NCBI RefSeq assembly: GCF_010092985.1
Contig: NZ_CP048106.1
Span: 1,984,001-2,048,000, forward strand
Length of the DNA: 64,000 bases
Reading direction: 5' to 3'
Origin: Pontibacter pudoricolor
GTDB lineage: Bacteria; Bacteroidota; Bacteroidia; Cytophagales; Hymenobacteraceae
Made by a program: the position numbers and the translations under genes. Within the stretch, counting starts at the first letter, position 1, and each line of letters opens with the position of its first letter. The notes under the pieces are model-generated. The model had not been told where the DNA came from. It worked only from the letters and a program-made list of their open reading frames with translations, and made no database searches. This document shows, piece by piece, positions 53,070 through 62,224 of this stretch.

Positions 53070-54977
53070 TTACCTGTTCACAACTATACCAAGCAGGTCG
53101 CCGAGCTGTTTATAGTAGGAGCTTAAGTTCATGATCAGTTTCAGTACTCTGTCCACTTCCGTAGGGTCGGTCACAAGGCGCAGCTTTTCGCTTTCCTGCT
53201 TCAGCAGCAGTTCGGCATTTCTGCGTTTCAGGCGCATTACGGCTCTTTCGGCACCGTATGGCAGCAGGTCGGTTTCGCGGGGCACAAAAACCTGGTGCGT
53301 TTCCCAGTTAGGGCTAAGCTCGTAAGGCTCTGCTAACAGCGAAATAGATTCAGTCCTGATCTCTTCCTTCGGGAAAGTAATAAAATCATTGGCTGTCGGA
53401 AGTACGCCGCTGTTAAGTTTATCCTTTACAAAATCGATGATCTGAATATAAAGCGGCGTTACAAACTCAATGTCATCGAGCTGTTCCAGCATGTACTGGC
53501 TGGTGGTGATGCCGTCTTCCAGTTCCTGATCGGGGTAATGCAGGATCATACGCACAATTTCGCGCTCGTAACGTTTGGTCACTTCCAACTCCGGCACTTC
53601 CTTTTCAGGTTCCGGAACTATAGGTTGTGGCGTGTATGCTTCGAAGTTGCCAGCTTTCTGTTGCTGCTGGCGCTCCTGCAGGTGCATTTTATTGTACTCC
53701 GATATCAGTACCTGCTCATCAATATCGAAAATAAGGCTGGTGCTCTGAAAGAAAACCGAGCGCTTAATAGAATCCGGAATTTTAGAGATACTGGTTACGA
53801 TCTCGCGAATCGCTTCAGCTTTCTTTACCGGATTCCCCTTGGATTCTTCGGCATACAGGCTCGACTTGTAAGAGATAAAATCCTGGGCATGCTGCTTTAC
53901 ATAGGCCTTAAAGGCTGTGTCGCCTACTTTCTGAATGTAGGAATCCGGGTCTTCGCCTTCAGGGAATGTAACAACCTGCACGTTCAGTCCCTGTTCCAGG
54001 ATCAAATCAATACCACGCAACGACGCTTTTATACCCGCTGCATCGCCATCATACAAAACGGTAATGTTATGCGTATAGCGCGCAATCAGCTTTATCTGCC
54101 CTTCGGTAAGCGACGTACCCGACGACGAAACCACATTCTCGATGCCGCCCTGGTGCAACGAGATCACATCCAGGTAACCTTCCACCAGGAAACACATGTC
54201 CTGCATGCGCATCGCCTGCTTTGCCTGGAACAAACCGTAAAGCACATTGCTCTTGTGGTAAATTTCAGACTCCGGCGAGTTCAGGTATTTCGGGCTCTTT
54301 TTGTCGTTTGATTTAAGCGTACGTGCGCCAAAGCCCACTACCCTACCCGACACGTTATGGATCGGGAACATGACACGCGCCCGGAACCTGTCGTAACGCT
54401 TATCTTCTTTAACTATAGTTAGGCCGGTAGCCTCTAAATAGTGTTGTTTGTACCCTTCTTTTAAAGCTGCATCGGTCAGGTCGCTCCACGCTTCTACACT
54501 ATAGCCCAGCTCAAACTTTTTTATAGTTGCCGCACTCATACCCCGTTGCTTCAGGTACGATTGGCCTATACTTCCTTCCTCGTGGTTAAATAAGTTGTGC
54601 TGAAAATGCTTGTTGGCGAAATCCGAAACTATAAATAAGCTGTCGCGCTCGCTTTGCTCCTGGCTGTATTCGTTCGTTTCTTCTTCCGGAACTTCTATGC
54701 CGTATTTTTTGGCAAGATGCTTCAGGGCCTCGGGGAAGCTGGCGCCTTCCACATCCATAATAAACTGTACCGAGTTACCCGCTTTGCCGCAACCAAAGCA
54801 TTTGTAAATGCCTTTAGCCGGTGATACAGAGAAAGATGGAGATTTTTCGTGGTGAAAAGGACAACAGGCCCACATGTTCTGCCCTTTTTTCTTCAGAGAA
54901 ACGTAATCGCCCACCACCTCCACTATATCAGCCTGGAGAATTATCTGGTCAACGGTTTCTTTTGGAATAAGGGACAT
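53070..54977 (-). CDS. dnaG: DNA primase
   Basis: 635 aa. It makes RNA primers at the replication fork. The zinc finger is in CPFHHEKSPSFSVSPAKGIYKCFGCGKAGN (about 39-68). The RNA polymerase core contains FRARVMFPIHN and GFGART. The TOPRIM metal site is VEGYLDVISLHQGG, followed by YDGDAAG. The C-terminal helicase-binding part is diverged, as usual. It starts at MSLIPKETVDQI; a -7 element lies 24 bases upstream. The gene is followed by the small membrane protein. Confidence 0.96.
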   Translation of the reverse strand: MSLIPKETVDQIILQADIVEVVGDYVSLKKKGQNMWACCPFHHEKSPSFSVSPAKGIYKCFGCGKAGNSVQFIMDVEGASFPEALKHLAKKYGIEVPEEETNEYSQEQSERDSLFIVSDFANKHFQHNLFNHEEGSIGQSYLKQRGMSAATIKKFELGYSVEAWSDLTDAALKEGYKQHYLEATGLTIVKEDKRYDRFRARVMFPIHNVSGRVVGFGARTLKSNDKKSPKYLNSPESEIYHKSNVLYGLFQAKQAMRMQDMCFLVEGYLDVISLHQGGIENVVSSSGTSLTEGQIKLIARYTHNITVLYDGDAAGIKASLRGIDLILEQGLNVQVVTFPEGEDPDSYIQKVGDTAFKAYVKQHAQDFISYKSSLYAEESKGNPVKKAEAIREIVTSISKIPDSIKRSVFFQSTSLIFDIDEQVLISEYNKMHLQERQQQQKAGNFEAYTPQPIVPEPEKEVPELEVTKRYEREIVRMILHYPDQELEDGITTSQYMLEQLDDIEFVTPLYIQIIDFVKDKLNSGVLPTANDFITFPKEEIRTESISLLAEPYELSPNWETHQVFVPRETDLLPYGAERAVMRLKRRNAELLLKQESEKLRLVTDPTEVDRVLKLIMNLSSYYKQLGDLLGIVVNR

Positions 54978-55000
54978 GCTACTACACTTTTGCGGGATGA

Positions 55001-55008
55001 CAAAGATA
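55001..55008 (-). promoter_or_regulatory. -7 element of dnaG
   Basis: The minus strand reads TATCTTTG, matching TAnnTTTG, 24 bases before the dnaG start. Confidence 0.5.
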
Positions 55009-55270
55009 ACAGATACTTCGAATTTCGAACGAGCTGTTGCGTGAATTTAAATTTGCCGGAACTATAGTTCAACGCAAAAAGCAGGCAGCTCAAACCTTAT
55101 CGGCTTTAACTTGTAGTTACTTAAACTATGGAACCAACTTTCAACCTCCGTAATTGAGTTGTTCGCTGGACTTAGGATAGTTGCGGGATCGTGCTTAAAC
55201 CTGAGCTTTTCTGTTTCAAAACTGACAAACATCATCGCTACATCGATCTGCATCTGTTGTATTTTGTTTG

Positions 55271-55278
55271 TATCTTTG
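55271..55278 (+). promoter_or_regulatory. -7 element of the mrp-nifU operon
   Basis: TATCTTTG matches TAnnTTTG, 35 bases before the mrp start codon. TTG triplets occur upstream, but none at the ideal distance. Confidence 0.5.
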
Positions 55279-55312
55279 CAGCAGAATTGAGCGCAAGCTT
55301 CACATTACAACT

Positions 55313-56416
55313 ATGGCTATTACAAAAAAAGATATACTAAAAGCCCTCAGCTATGTAGAGGAACCCGATCTTGGCAAAGACCTGGTTACGCTGAACATGA
55401 TTGAGGATGTACAGGTAGATGGCAAAAATGTAAGCTTTACTGTTATACTTACTACTCCAGCCTGCCCGCTTAAAGACATGATCCGTAACGCCTGCGTGCG
55501 CGCCATCCATACGATGGTGGACAAAGATGCAGAAGTTACCGTGAACATGACCTCGCGCGTTACCACTGCCCGTACTGATAATGCTGCTGTTGTAGGCGGC
55601 GTTAAAAATATTATTGCCATTGCATCCGGTAAAGGTGGCGTAGGTAAATCTACGGTTACATCTAACCTGGCAATTGCCCTTGCCGAAACCGGTGCACGTG
55701 TTGGTTTGATTGATGCAGACATTTTCGGACCGTCTATGCCAACGATGTTTGGTGTGGAAGAAGAGCGTCCGCGCATGATACAGGGCGATCACGGCAAGAA
55801 CTATATTGTTCCGATTGAAAAGTACGGCGTTAAAATGATGTCGATCGGCTTTTTAACTCCTGCCGATGGCGCTGTTATCTGGCGTGGCCCGATGGCGAGC
55901 TCTGCTTTAAAGCAATTCATTTCGGACGTAGACTGGGGTGACCTGGATTACCTTTTGATTGACCTTCCGCCTGGAACTTCTGACATCCACTTAACCATGG
56001 TGCAGGCCTTGCCGGTAACAGGGGCAGTTATAGTTACTACTCCGCAAAAAGTAGCCCTGGCCGATGCCATGAAAGGCTTACAAATGTTCCGTCAGCCGCA
56101 GATCAACGTTCCTGTGTTGGGCGTAGTAGAAAATATGGCGTACTTTACACCTGCCGAGCTTCCTGAAAATAAATATTATATTTTTGGCGAAGGTGGCGGT
56201 AAAGCGCTGGCAGACAAGTATGAAGTGCCACTTTTAGGCCAGATTCCGCTTGTGCAGAGTATCCGTGAAAATGGTGATGCCGGAACTCCGGTAGTTTTAC
56301 AGAACGATTCTCCGGCTTCCGGTGTTTTCAGAGAGTTAGCCCAGGCTGTGGCGCAACAGGTGTCTGTTCGCAACGCAACTATAGGCAAAACGCAACCCGT
56401 AGAAATTAAAAGCTAA
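55313..56416 (+). CDS. Mrp/ApbC-type iron-sulfur cluster carrier ATPase
   Basis: 367 aa from MAITKKDILKALSYV; a longer frame from 55268 adds residues across the promoter and is not favoured. Residues 1-85 are a MIP18/DUF59 domain. Residues 95-350 are a deviant P-loop ATPase with G106-K-G-G-V-G-K-S113, IDADIFGPSMPTMFG and DLPPGTSD. These proteins carry Fe-S clusters to target enzymes. The next gene, a NifU-like scaffold, starts 6 bases after the stop, which supports the Fe-S role. Confidence 0.94.
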   Translation: MAITKKDILKALSYVEEPDLGKDLVTLNMIEDVQVDGKNVSFTVILTTPACPLKDMIRNACVRAIHTMVDKDAEVTVNMTSRVTTARTDNAAVVGGVKNIIAIASGKGGVGKSTVTSNLAIALAETGARVGLIDADIFGPSMPTMFGVEEERPRMIQGDHGKNYIVPIEKYGVKMMSIGFLTPADGAVIWRGPMASSALKQFISDVDWGDLDYLLIDLPPGTSDIHLTMVQALPVTGAVIVTTPQKVALADAMKGLQMFRQPQINVPVLGVVENMAYFTPAELPENKYYIFGEGGGKALADKYEVPLLGQIPLVQSIRENGDAGTPVVLQNDSPASGVFRELAQAVAQQVSVRNATIGKTQPVEIKS

Positions 56417-56422
56417 CAAAAT

Positions 56423-56692
56423 ATGGCAGCTATTAACATAGATCAAGATTTCCTGAACCGTATAGAAGGTGCCCTGGACCAAATCAGGCCGTACCTGGAG
56501 GCAGATGGCGGCAACGTGAAAGTGCTGGAAGTAACCGAAGACATGGTGCTGAAGCTGGAATTGCTTGGCGCCTGCGGCTCCTGCCCTATGTCTACCATGA
56601 CGCTGAAAGCAGGTGTAGAGCAATCTGTGTTAAGAGCCATCCCCGAAATTAAATCCGTAGAAGCCATTAACCTGACTCCTATAAACGGATAA
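56423..56692 (+). CDS. NifU C-terminal domain Fe-S scaffold protein
   Basis: 89 aa. It is a stand-alone NifU C-terminal (Nfu) domain with the cluster-binding pair C51 and C54 in LLGACGSCPMSTMTLKAG. It holds a 4Fe-4S cluster between two monomers for delivery to apo-proteins. It lies 6 bases after the Mrp-type ATPase gene and ends 21 bases before a strong terminator, so the two form a compact Fe-S operon. Confidence 0.94.
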   Translation: MAAINIDQDFLNRIEGALDQIRPYLEADGGNVKVLEVTEDMVLKLELLGACGSCPMSTMTLKAGVEQSVLRAIPEIKSVEAINLTPING

Positions 56693-56713
56693 TAAGAACG
56701 TTGTTTATACTTT

Positions 56714-56754
56714 AAACAGCCCTGATTTCTTCGGAAGTCAGGGCTGTTTTTTTG
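56714..56754 (+). terminator. Rho-independent terminator of mrp-nifU
   Basis: ACAGCCCTGA (56716-56725) pairs with TCAGGGCTGT (56738-56747), followed by a run of T residues. Confidence 0.93.
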
Positions 56755-57377
56755 TTCGGTGACTAATGGAATTTGCTTGATTAATAGGGAATGTAGAGAC
56801 GCAATACTTTGCGTCTCCGCTATGAAACTATAGGTTTGAATAGGGGCAGGTTTGGGGGATTGCAATAGCTTTGGCTATAGTTAGTTTGTTGCAGTTCCAC
56901 CTCTTCCCAGCCTTCCCCTTTTATCGAGGGCCCCCTACCCCCCAAAACAGGAGAGGGAGTTTTGTAAAAGTTATAGCTCTATAGTTCGTATTGCTGGCGC
57001 GAGTGTCCTCGCTCGTGACTTGGAATGGTGTGGAGTCTCTGACTCAGCTGGCCCGGCAGGGACAAGGAATTGTCTGAACCGGGATTAAGTGAGATTTAAT
57101 GGATTTTCAGGATTAGGCTACTGCTTTAGTTGATGTTTTCGTTTTATAGTTACTGTTTTAACCCACCCCTGCCTCCTCCTAACAACAGGGGAAGGGGTTT
57201 TCCATCTGTCGCTATAGTTTAGGTTGTAGTCTTATAGTTGGGGTTTCAACCCACCCCTACCCCTCCCAGGAGGGGAATTCCGGTTGTTGCTATAGTCTAG
57301 CTATCGTTCTATAGTTTCCATTTGTCATCCCCCTGCCCCCTTCAAAGGGCGACTTTTCCGCTACTGCTTGCCCAACT

Positions 57378-57776
57378 GTCATTTCGACGAAAGGAGAAAT
57401 CTGAATTAGCTATAGTTACAGCCTAAGATCGGACAGGTCGCGACCTGTCCCTACGAAACTATAACCACGATAAAGCGATACAACTATAGCTTCCCCTTTA
57501 AGCTATAGAGTTACTATCGAACTGATCTCAGTCTTTGGGTTGAGCACCTTGTAGATTTCCGGTGCCGCTAGGCATTTCGAGGTACGAGAAAAGGAAATGT
57601 ACACCGTGCGATGCCCGAAGACGGGGCCTCCCGGCCGTGAGGGCACCAAAGCTAACTATAGAACAGTAGGTAAGTAGAGCTCCCAGGATTAAAGAAGGCT
57701 ATGAAAGAAAAGGCCTGGTTCAAAGAGTAATCTATCAAACTATAGAACTCAGATTTCTCACTCTGTTCGAAATGAC
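57378..57776 (+). mobile_element. MITE-like non-coding unit, copy C (399 bp)
   Basis: Inverted terminal repeats at 57378-57407 (GTCATTTCGAC...GGAGAAATCTGAA) and 57746-57776 (reverse complement with changes) enclose the 20-bp palindrome GGACAGGTCGCGACCTGTCC (57431-57450), the foldable core and the GAGCTCCCAGGATT segment. Same order as copy A. No transposase gene is present. Confidence 0.6.
57533..57651 (+). ncRNA. Candidate structured RNA or ssDNA core, copy C
   Basis: Same fold as 2183-2303. P1 is CTTTGG (57533-57538) with CCAAAG (57646-57651). P2 is GCAC (57544-57547) with GTGC (57606-57609) plus 57550-57560 with 57593-57603 (10 of 11 paired). Hairpins are TGCC/GGCA (unchanged) and TTTC/GAAA around the unchanged loop GAGGTACGA. 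P3 is unchanged. Relative to copy A, one pair in outer P2, four in inner P2 and three in the last hairpin changed on both sides and stayed Watson-Crick. Confidence 0.6.
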
Positions 57777-58028
57777 AAAAGCAGAACTATAGGACACGTA
57801 AGATCACTTACAACATTGCTGGTTCTTTTCGACTCGCGTCTCAAGAATGCCCGAAATAAGAAAGAATCATTTATAGGACGTATAGGATCCTAGTGATTCC
57901 TCAGTCAGGCAAAAACAAAAACCACTTCCCTCACTTTAAAACACTATAACAACTATAAATCAACCATCTGACCAGCTTACAGCGACCAACAATTCAACAA
58001 TCGCCTTTCCCTTCCGTATCAAAATAAC

Positions 58029-58036
58029 TATATTTG
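58029..58036 (+). promoter_or_regulatory. -7 element of the fumarylacetoacetase gene
   Basis: TATATTTG matches TAnnTTTG, 24 bases before the start codon. Confidence 0.45.
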
Positions 58037-58060
58037 CCTATATTCTGACGATACAGCACT

Positions 58061-59332
58061 ATGTTAAAAGCCAACGACCCATCCCTGCATTCCTGGATAG
58101 AAATAGCGCCAAACAGCGACTTCCCGATTCAGAACCTCCCATTCGGAATTTTTGAAACCGACGACAGAGACCCGCGTGTAGGCGTTGCCATCGGCGACTA
58201 TGTCTTTGATTTACTGGCGGTGGCACGGCTTAACTTTTTCGAGCTGATCGACATTGACCCGAATATATTCCACAGGCCTTACCTGAACGATTTTATCGCC
58301 TTAGGCAAACCAACCTGGCGGGCGGTACGCAACCGTGTGTCTGCACTGCTCCGCAACGACAACGATGAAATAAGCGGCAGCAGCGAACTGATTGACAAGT
58401 GCCTGGTAAAGCAGAGCGATGTGCGCATGCTGATGCCTGTTAAAGTTGGAAACTATACCGATTTTTATTCCAGCATTGAGCATGCTACCAACGTAGGCAC
58501 CATGTTCCGCGACCCTAAAAATGCGCTGTTGCCCAACTGGAAGCACATCCCGATCGGTTATCATGGCCGCGCCTCCTCTATAGTTGTTTCCGGCACCAAC
58601 ATCCGAAGGCCTAATGGCCAGACCAAAGCTCCGGATGCTGAGCTACCAACTTTTGGCCCTACCCGCCTCCTGGACTTTGAACTGGAAGTGGCTTTTATTA
58701 CCGGCAAAGAAACCAAGTTAGGTGAAACTATAACGCCAAACGAAGCGGACAACTATATTTTCGGACTGGTGCTGTTCAACGACTGGTCGGCAAGAGATAT
58801 GCAGACCTGGGAATATGTGCCGCTGGGCCCGTTCCTGGCAAAAAGTTTCGCCTCATCTATCTCGCCGTGGGTAGTTACGTTGGATGCACTGGAGCCCTTT
58901 AAAGTAAAAGGACCGGTGCAGGACCCAAAACCTCTTCCTTACCTCGAGTTTACAGGCAACCACAACTACGACATTAACCTGGAAGTGCTGATCAAGCCGG
59001 AAGGCGGACAGGAAACCAGCATTTGCCACTCGAACTATAAATACATGTACTGGAACAAGAACCAGCAGCTGGCACACCAGAGCAGCAACGGCTGCAACCT
59101 GCAGGTAGGCGACATGTATGCATCCGGAACTATAAGCGGCCATGACAAAGGCTCTTACGGATCTATGCTGGAGCTTACCTGGCGCGGAACCCAACCTATA
59201 AAATTAGCAGATGGCACCGAGCGTAAATTTATAAACGACTACGACACTGTAATTATGCGCGGCTTTGGTGAGAAAAATGGAATCCGAATTGGTTTCGGGG
59301 AAGTGAGAGGGAAGATTCTGCCTGCCCTTTAA
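58061..59332 (+). CDS. fahA: Fumarylacetoacetase
   Basis: 423 aa, normal length. It cleaves fumarylacetoacetate to fumarate and acetoacetate, the last step of tyrosine degradation. Visible family segments are FGIFETDDRDPRVGVAIGDYV, DFYSSIEHATNVGTMFR (with metal and catalytic residues), IPIGYHGRASSIVVSGT, LDFELEVAFITG, NDWSARDMQTWEYVPLGPFLAKSFASSISPWVV and GTISGHDKGSYGSMLELTWRG. It is transcribed alone between island C and a long hairpin. Other tyrosine-degradation genes are not in the window. Confidence 0.96.
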   Translation: MLKANDPSLHSWIEIAPNSDFPIQNLPFGIFETDDRDPRVGVAIGDYVFDLLAVARLNFFELIDIDPNIFHRPYLNDFIALGKPTWRAVRNRVSALLRNDNDEISGSSELIDKCLVKQSDVRMLMPVKVGNYTDFYSSIEHATNVGTMFRDPKNALLPNWKHIPIGYHGRASSIVVSGTNIRRPNGQTKAPDAELPTFGPTRLLDFELEVAFITGKETKLGETITPNEADNYIFGLVLFNDWSARDMQTWEYVPLGPFLAKSFASSISPWVVTLDALEPFKVKGPVQDPKPLPYLEFTGNHNYDINLEVLIKPEGGQETSICHSNYKYMYWNKNQQLAHQSSNGCNLQVGDMYASGTISGHDKGSYGSMLELTWRGTQPIKLADGTERKFINDYDTVIMRGFGEKNGIRIGFGEVRGKILPAL

Positions 59333-59354
59333 AAGATAATTTAAAAGAGAACCT

Positions 59355-59398
59355 CTAAACTATAAAACCACTGCTGTGCCGGTGGTTTTATAGTTTAG
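59355..59398. terminator. Long perfect hairpin after fumarylacetoacetase
   Basis: A 17-bp perfect stem (59355-59371 with 59382-59398) whose arms contain ACTATAAAACC and its complement, so the TATAG motif is built into the stem. It lies 22 bases after the stop. The T-tract is within the stem only. Confidence 0.7.
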
Positions 59399-59430
59399 AA
59401 GCAGCCGTTGCCGGCCTACCGGATTAGCCG

Positions 59431-59438
59431 TATATTTG
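59431..59438 (+). promoter_or_regulatory. -7 element before the flavin reductase gene
   Basis: TATATTTG matches TAnnTTTG, 55 bases before the start codon. Confidence 0.4.
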
Positions 59439-59493
59439 AAAAGCCTGGCCCTCCGGGGCTACATCACAAACTATAGTTATACTTTGCAATTAC

Positions 59494-60393
59494 ATGTCAT
59501 ACAAAACCATAGATCCGCAGGACGTTAAAACCGCTGAAGTGCATGCCTTGTTGCTTGGCGCCATTGCTCCACGCCCCATTGCATTTGCCAGCACCACAGA
59601 CCTGGAAGGGAACGTAAACCTTAGCCCGTTCAGCTTTTTTAATGTGTTCAGTGCAAAGCCGCCTATCCTTGTTTTCTCGCCTGCCCGCCGCGTGCGCGAT
59701 AACACCAGCAAGCATACACTGGAGAATGTGATGGCTACAAAAGAAGTGGTAATCAACATTGCCAACTATAGCATTGTAGAGCAGATGTCGCTGGCCAGTA
59801 CGGAGTATGACCGTGGCATAAACGAATTTGTAAAGTCGGGTTTAACGCCGGAAGCATCTGTATTAATTGCACCTCCCCGCGTTAAGGAAGCGCCGGTTTC
59901 ATTTGAATGTAAGGTAAACGAAGTGATCAGTCTGGGTCCGGAAGGTGGGGCCGGTAACCTGGTGATCTGCGAAGTACTGCTGATGCATGTGAACGAAGAC
60001 ATACTGGATGAGAACGGTAAGATCGATCCTTTTAAGCTGGATGGTGTTGCCCGTATGGGAGGCGATTATTACCTGCGTGCCAACGGCGATTGCATTTTTG
60101 AACTCCCTAAACCGGTAAAAAACAGAGGCATTGGCATAGATATGCTGCCTGCACACATCCGGAACAGTAACATACTTACCGGCAACAATCTGGCCCGGCT
60201 TGGCAACTCCGAAACGATACCTACCCACGCTGAAGTAGAAGCATTTAAAGCTGAACCTATAGTTGCATATACACTGAATAAATACAAATCTGACCCTGGA
60301 ATGCTGAAACAGGAGCTGGAAAAGCTAGGAAAAAAATTACTGGAAGATAACCAGGTAAATGAAGCCTGGAAGGTGTTACTGATGAATCAGTGA
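59494..60393 (+). CDS. Flavin reductase-like domain protein
   Basis: 299 aa. The N-terminal 200 residues are the FMN-binding flavin reductase-like (DIM6/NTAB) domain: LLLGAIAPRPIAFASTTDLEGNVNLSPFSFFNVFSAKPPILVFSP, then VSFECKVNEVISLGPEGGAGNLVICEVL and VARMGGDYYLRANG. The last 80 residues are helical and of unknown role. Such proteins bind FMN and serve as reductases or oxidase partners. No partner oxygenase lies adjacent; tyrosine breakdown upstream is only a neighbour, not a proven link. Confidence 0.88.
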   Translation: MSYKTIDPQDVKTAEVHALLLGAIAPRPIAFASTTDLEGNVNLSPFSFFNVFSAKPPILVFSPARRVRDNTSKHTLENVMATKEVVINIANYSIVEQMSLASTEYDRGINEFVKSGLTPEASVLIAPPRVKEAPVSFECKVNEVISLGPEGGAGNLVICEVLLMHVNEDILDENGKIDPFKLDGVARMGGDYYLRANGDCIFELPKPVKNRGIGIDMLPAHIRNSNILTGNNLARLGNSETIPTHAEVEAFKAEPIVAYTLNKYKSDPGMLKQELEKLGKKLLEDNQVNEAWKVLLMNQ

Positions 60394-60476
60394 TTGAGGA
60401 AATCGTTGCCTGATCATTAAAATCTTCTGAACTATAGTTTTTAGATTAAGGCTGATTAGTAAATTATCAGGCCAAT

Positions 60477-60509
60477 AAAAAAGAGACGTATCAATTACGT
60501 CTCTTTTTT
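60477..60509. terminator. Bidirectional rho-independent terminator
   Basis: AAAAAAGAGACGTA (60477-60490) pairs perfectly with TACGTCTCTTTTTT (60496-60509). It separates the convergent flavin reductase and alanine dehydrogenase genes. Confidence 0.92.
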
Positions 60510-60552
60510 ATTATAGCTTATATCACAGTTTAATCCCCTTAATCACTGGTCT

Positions 60553-61776
60553 CTAGTTACGGACCGCGATCATCAAACCTAGTTCTTTGTAACGCATGCC
60601 GAAACGCTTAGCAATCTGGGCATTAGTAAGGCTACCTTTGTAAATGTAAACGCCACTACGGTAATGCTCATTTGTAAACAGCACCTCGCTTACACCACCA
60701 TATTTGGATATCTCGGTCAGAATGGGTGTAAAGATGTTGCTTAGCGCTGACGTAGCCGTACGTGGCACGCGCGAAGGAATATTAGGTACGCAGTAATGGA
60801 TAATGTCGTATTTGCGGTATATCGGGCGACTGTGGGATGTTAGTTCAGAGGTCTCAAAACAACCGCCATGGTCAATGCATACATCAATGATCACTGAACC
60901 AGGATTCATCTGCGCCACGATGCTTTCTTCCACCATACACGGCATGCGGCCATCTTCTGCCACCAATGCGCCAATAACCACATCAGCCTGCTTTATTTCG
61001 TGATAGAGTACAGTTTTATCCAGTGTAGATGTGAACAGCTGCGTACCAACATTATGCTTCAGGCGGCGGAGTTTATAAATATGGTTATCAAACACCTTAA
61101 CTTCTGCGCCTAAACCCAAGGCTGCACGCGCGGCATATTCGGCTACGGTGCCGGCGCCAAGGATAACAACTTTGCTTGGCGGCACACCTGTAATACCACC
61201 TAATATAATGCCGCGTCCGTCGTTGCTGATGCTTAAGTACTCCGCAGCAATTAACATCACCGTGCTCCCTGCAATCTCGCTCATGGCGCGCACAACAGGT
61301 TTTGAATCTGATTTGTCGCGGAGCAGCTCGTAGGAGATAGCGTTTATTTTTTTACGGAGCAGGGCATTTATATAGTCACCTGTAAGGCTACCAAACTGCA
61401 GGGCAGAAATTAATGTTTGCCCGGGCCGCAGGTACTCAATTTCATCGTTGGTGGGTGGCGCTACTTTAAGTATGATATCGGCATCATACACTTCTTTTGT
61501 CGAATACACAACTTTGGCTCCTGCCTCCGAAAACTCGTTATCGGAATACTTTGAAGGGCTTCCGGCTCCTGCTTCTATCCAGATGCGGTGACCGTGGTCG
61601 GTCAGCTGCTTTACGGCATCAGGTGTAAGGCCGATACGGTTCTCCTGGAACGACGATTCTTTTGGTATACCGATGAAAAGATTCTTTCGTCGTTCTTCTA
61701 CCGCCAGCATCGACTCTTTCGGGTAAAGTGCCTGTCCGGCTATTCTTCCAATTTCTACGGCGAATCGCTCCGTCAT
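60553..61776 (-). CDS. ald: Alanine dehydrogenase
   Basis: 407 aa. It interconverts alanine and pyruvate using NAD. The N-terminal half has GIPKESSFQENRIGLTPDAV and ISALQFGS; the Rossmann NAD site is VVILGAGTVAEYAARAALGLGAEVKVFD; the later part has DVCIDHGGCFETSE and HYCVPNIPSRVPRTAT. An N-terminal stretch of about 30 residues precedes the conserved start, as is common in Bacteroidota forms. It is the third gene of porX-tsaE-ald, starting 1 base after tsaE ends, and is followed by a strong terminator. Confidence 0.93.
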   Translation of the reverse strand: MTERFAVEIGRIAGQALYPKESMLAVEERRKNLFIGIPKESSFQENRIGLTPDAVKQLTDHGHRIWIEAGAGSPSKYSDNEFSEAGAKVVYSTKEVYDADIILKVAPPTNDEIEYLRPGQTLISALQFGSLTGDYINALLRKKINAISYELLRDKSDSKPVVRAMSEIAGSTVMLIAAEYLSISNDGRGIILGGITGVPPSKVVILGAGTVAEYAARAALGLGAEVKVFDNHIYKLRRLKHNVGTQLFTSTLDKTVLYHEIKQADVVIGALVAEDGRMPCMVEESIVAQMNPGSVIIDVCIDHGGCFETSELTSHSRPIYRKYDIIHYCVPNIPSRVPRTATSALSNIFTPILTEISKYGGVSEVLFTNEHYRSGVYIYKGSLTNAQIAKRFGMRYKELGLMIAVRN

Positions 61777-61777
61777 A

Positions 61778-62224
61778 TTATACCTTATTTATCGTCATAG
61801 TACGCACCTCGCTGTTTGCGTCGGGCTGCAGGGTTACAAGCAGGTAATGTTCCGGCAACAAATTCGGGATCAGGGAGGGCCACTCGATCAGGCAAATGTT
61901 ACCTGAATCAAAGTATTCCAGCGCCCCGATGTTCAGTGCTTCGCGCTCATCGCTTATCCTATAAAAATCGAAATGGTAAATAAGTTTCCCTGTTTCCGTT
62001 TCGTATTCGTTTACCAGTGCAAAAGTTGGACTGCTTACATTTTCCTGCACGCCCATCTGGCGACAGAATTCCTTTATTAAGGTAGTTTTACCGGCTCCCA
62101 TCGGGCCTTCAAAAAGTATAACCGGCTCTTCGCTGGCTGCTTCCAGCAACATGGTAGCTGCTGCAGGCAGATCATCCAGCGATGTCATTTTAAAAAGAGC
62201 CTTCTCTACTCCGGTATTATACAT
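61778..62224 (-). CDS. tsaE: tRNA threonylcarbamoyladenosine biosynthesis ATPase TsaE
   Basis: 148 aa. Small P-loop ATPase that works with TsaB and TsaD to make t6A at position 37 of ANN-reading tRNAs. Walker A is G40-PMGAGK-T47, followed by SSPTFALVNEYE, HFDFYR and GNICLIEWP, all family marks. Its start overlaps the porX end by 8 bases and its end lies 1 base before ald, so the three are translated together. An alternative start is MTSLDD, 12 codons later. Confidence 0.95.
   Translation of the reverse strand: MYNTGVEKALFKMTSLDDLPAAATMLLEAASEEPVILFEGPMGAGKTTLIKEFCRQMGVQENVSSPTFALVNEYETETGKLIYHFDFYRISDEREALNIGALEYFDSGNICLIEWPSLIPNLLPEHYLLVTLQPDANSEVRTMTINKV

Larger units (their letters stand above)
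56755..58028. repeat. Non-coding repeat island C
   Basis: About 1.27 kb without a credible gene. It opens with a 9-bp hairpin GAGACGCAA/TTGCGTCTC (56796-56817). From about 56901 it follows island A in the same order: a low-complexity CCCC-rich block, the TTCGTATTGCTG block, the ACCGGGATT block (57077), CCCACCCC blocks, then the inverted-repeat unit at 57378-57776. CTATAG cores are frequent. The end of the island before the FAH gene is A/C-rich without repeats. Confidence 0.85.

Noticed and set aside
55062..55253. 63-codon minus-strand frame between dnaG and mrp
   Set aside because: No recognisable motif, and it lies in the divergent promoter spacer; a real small protein cannot be excluded.
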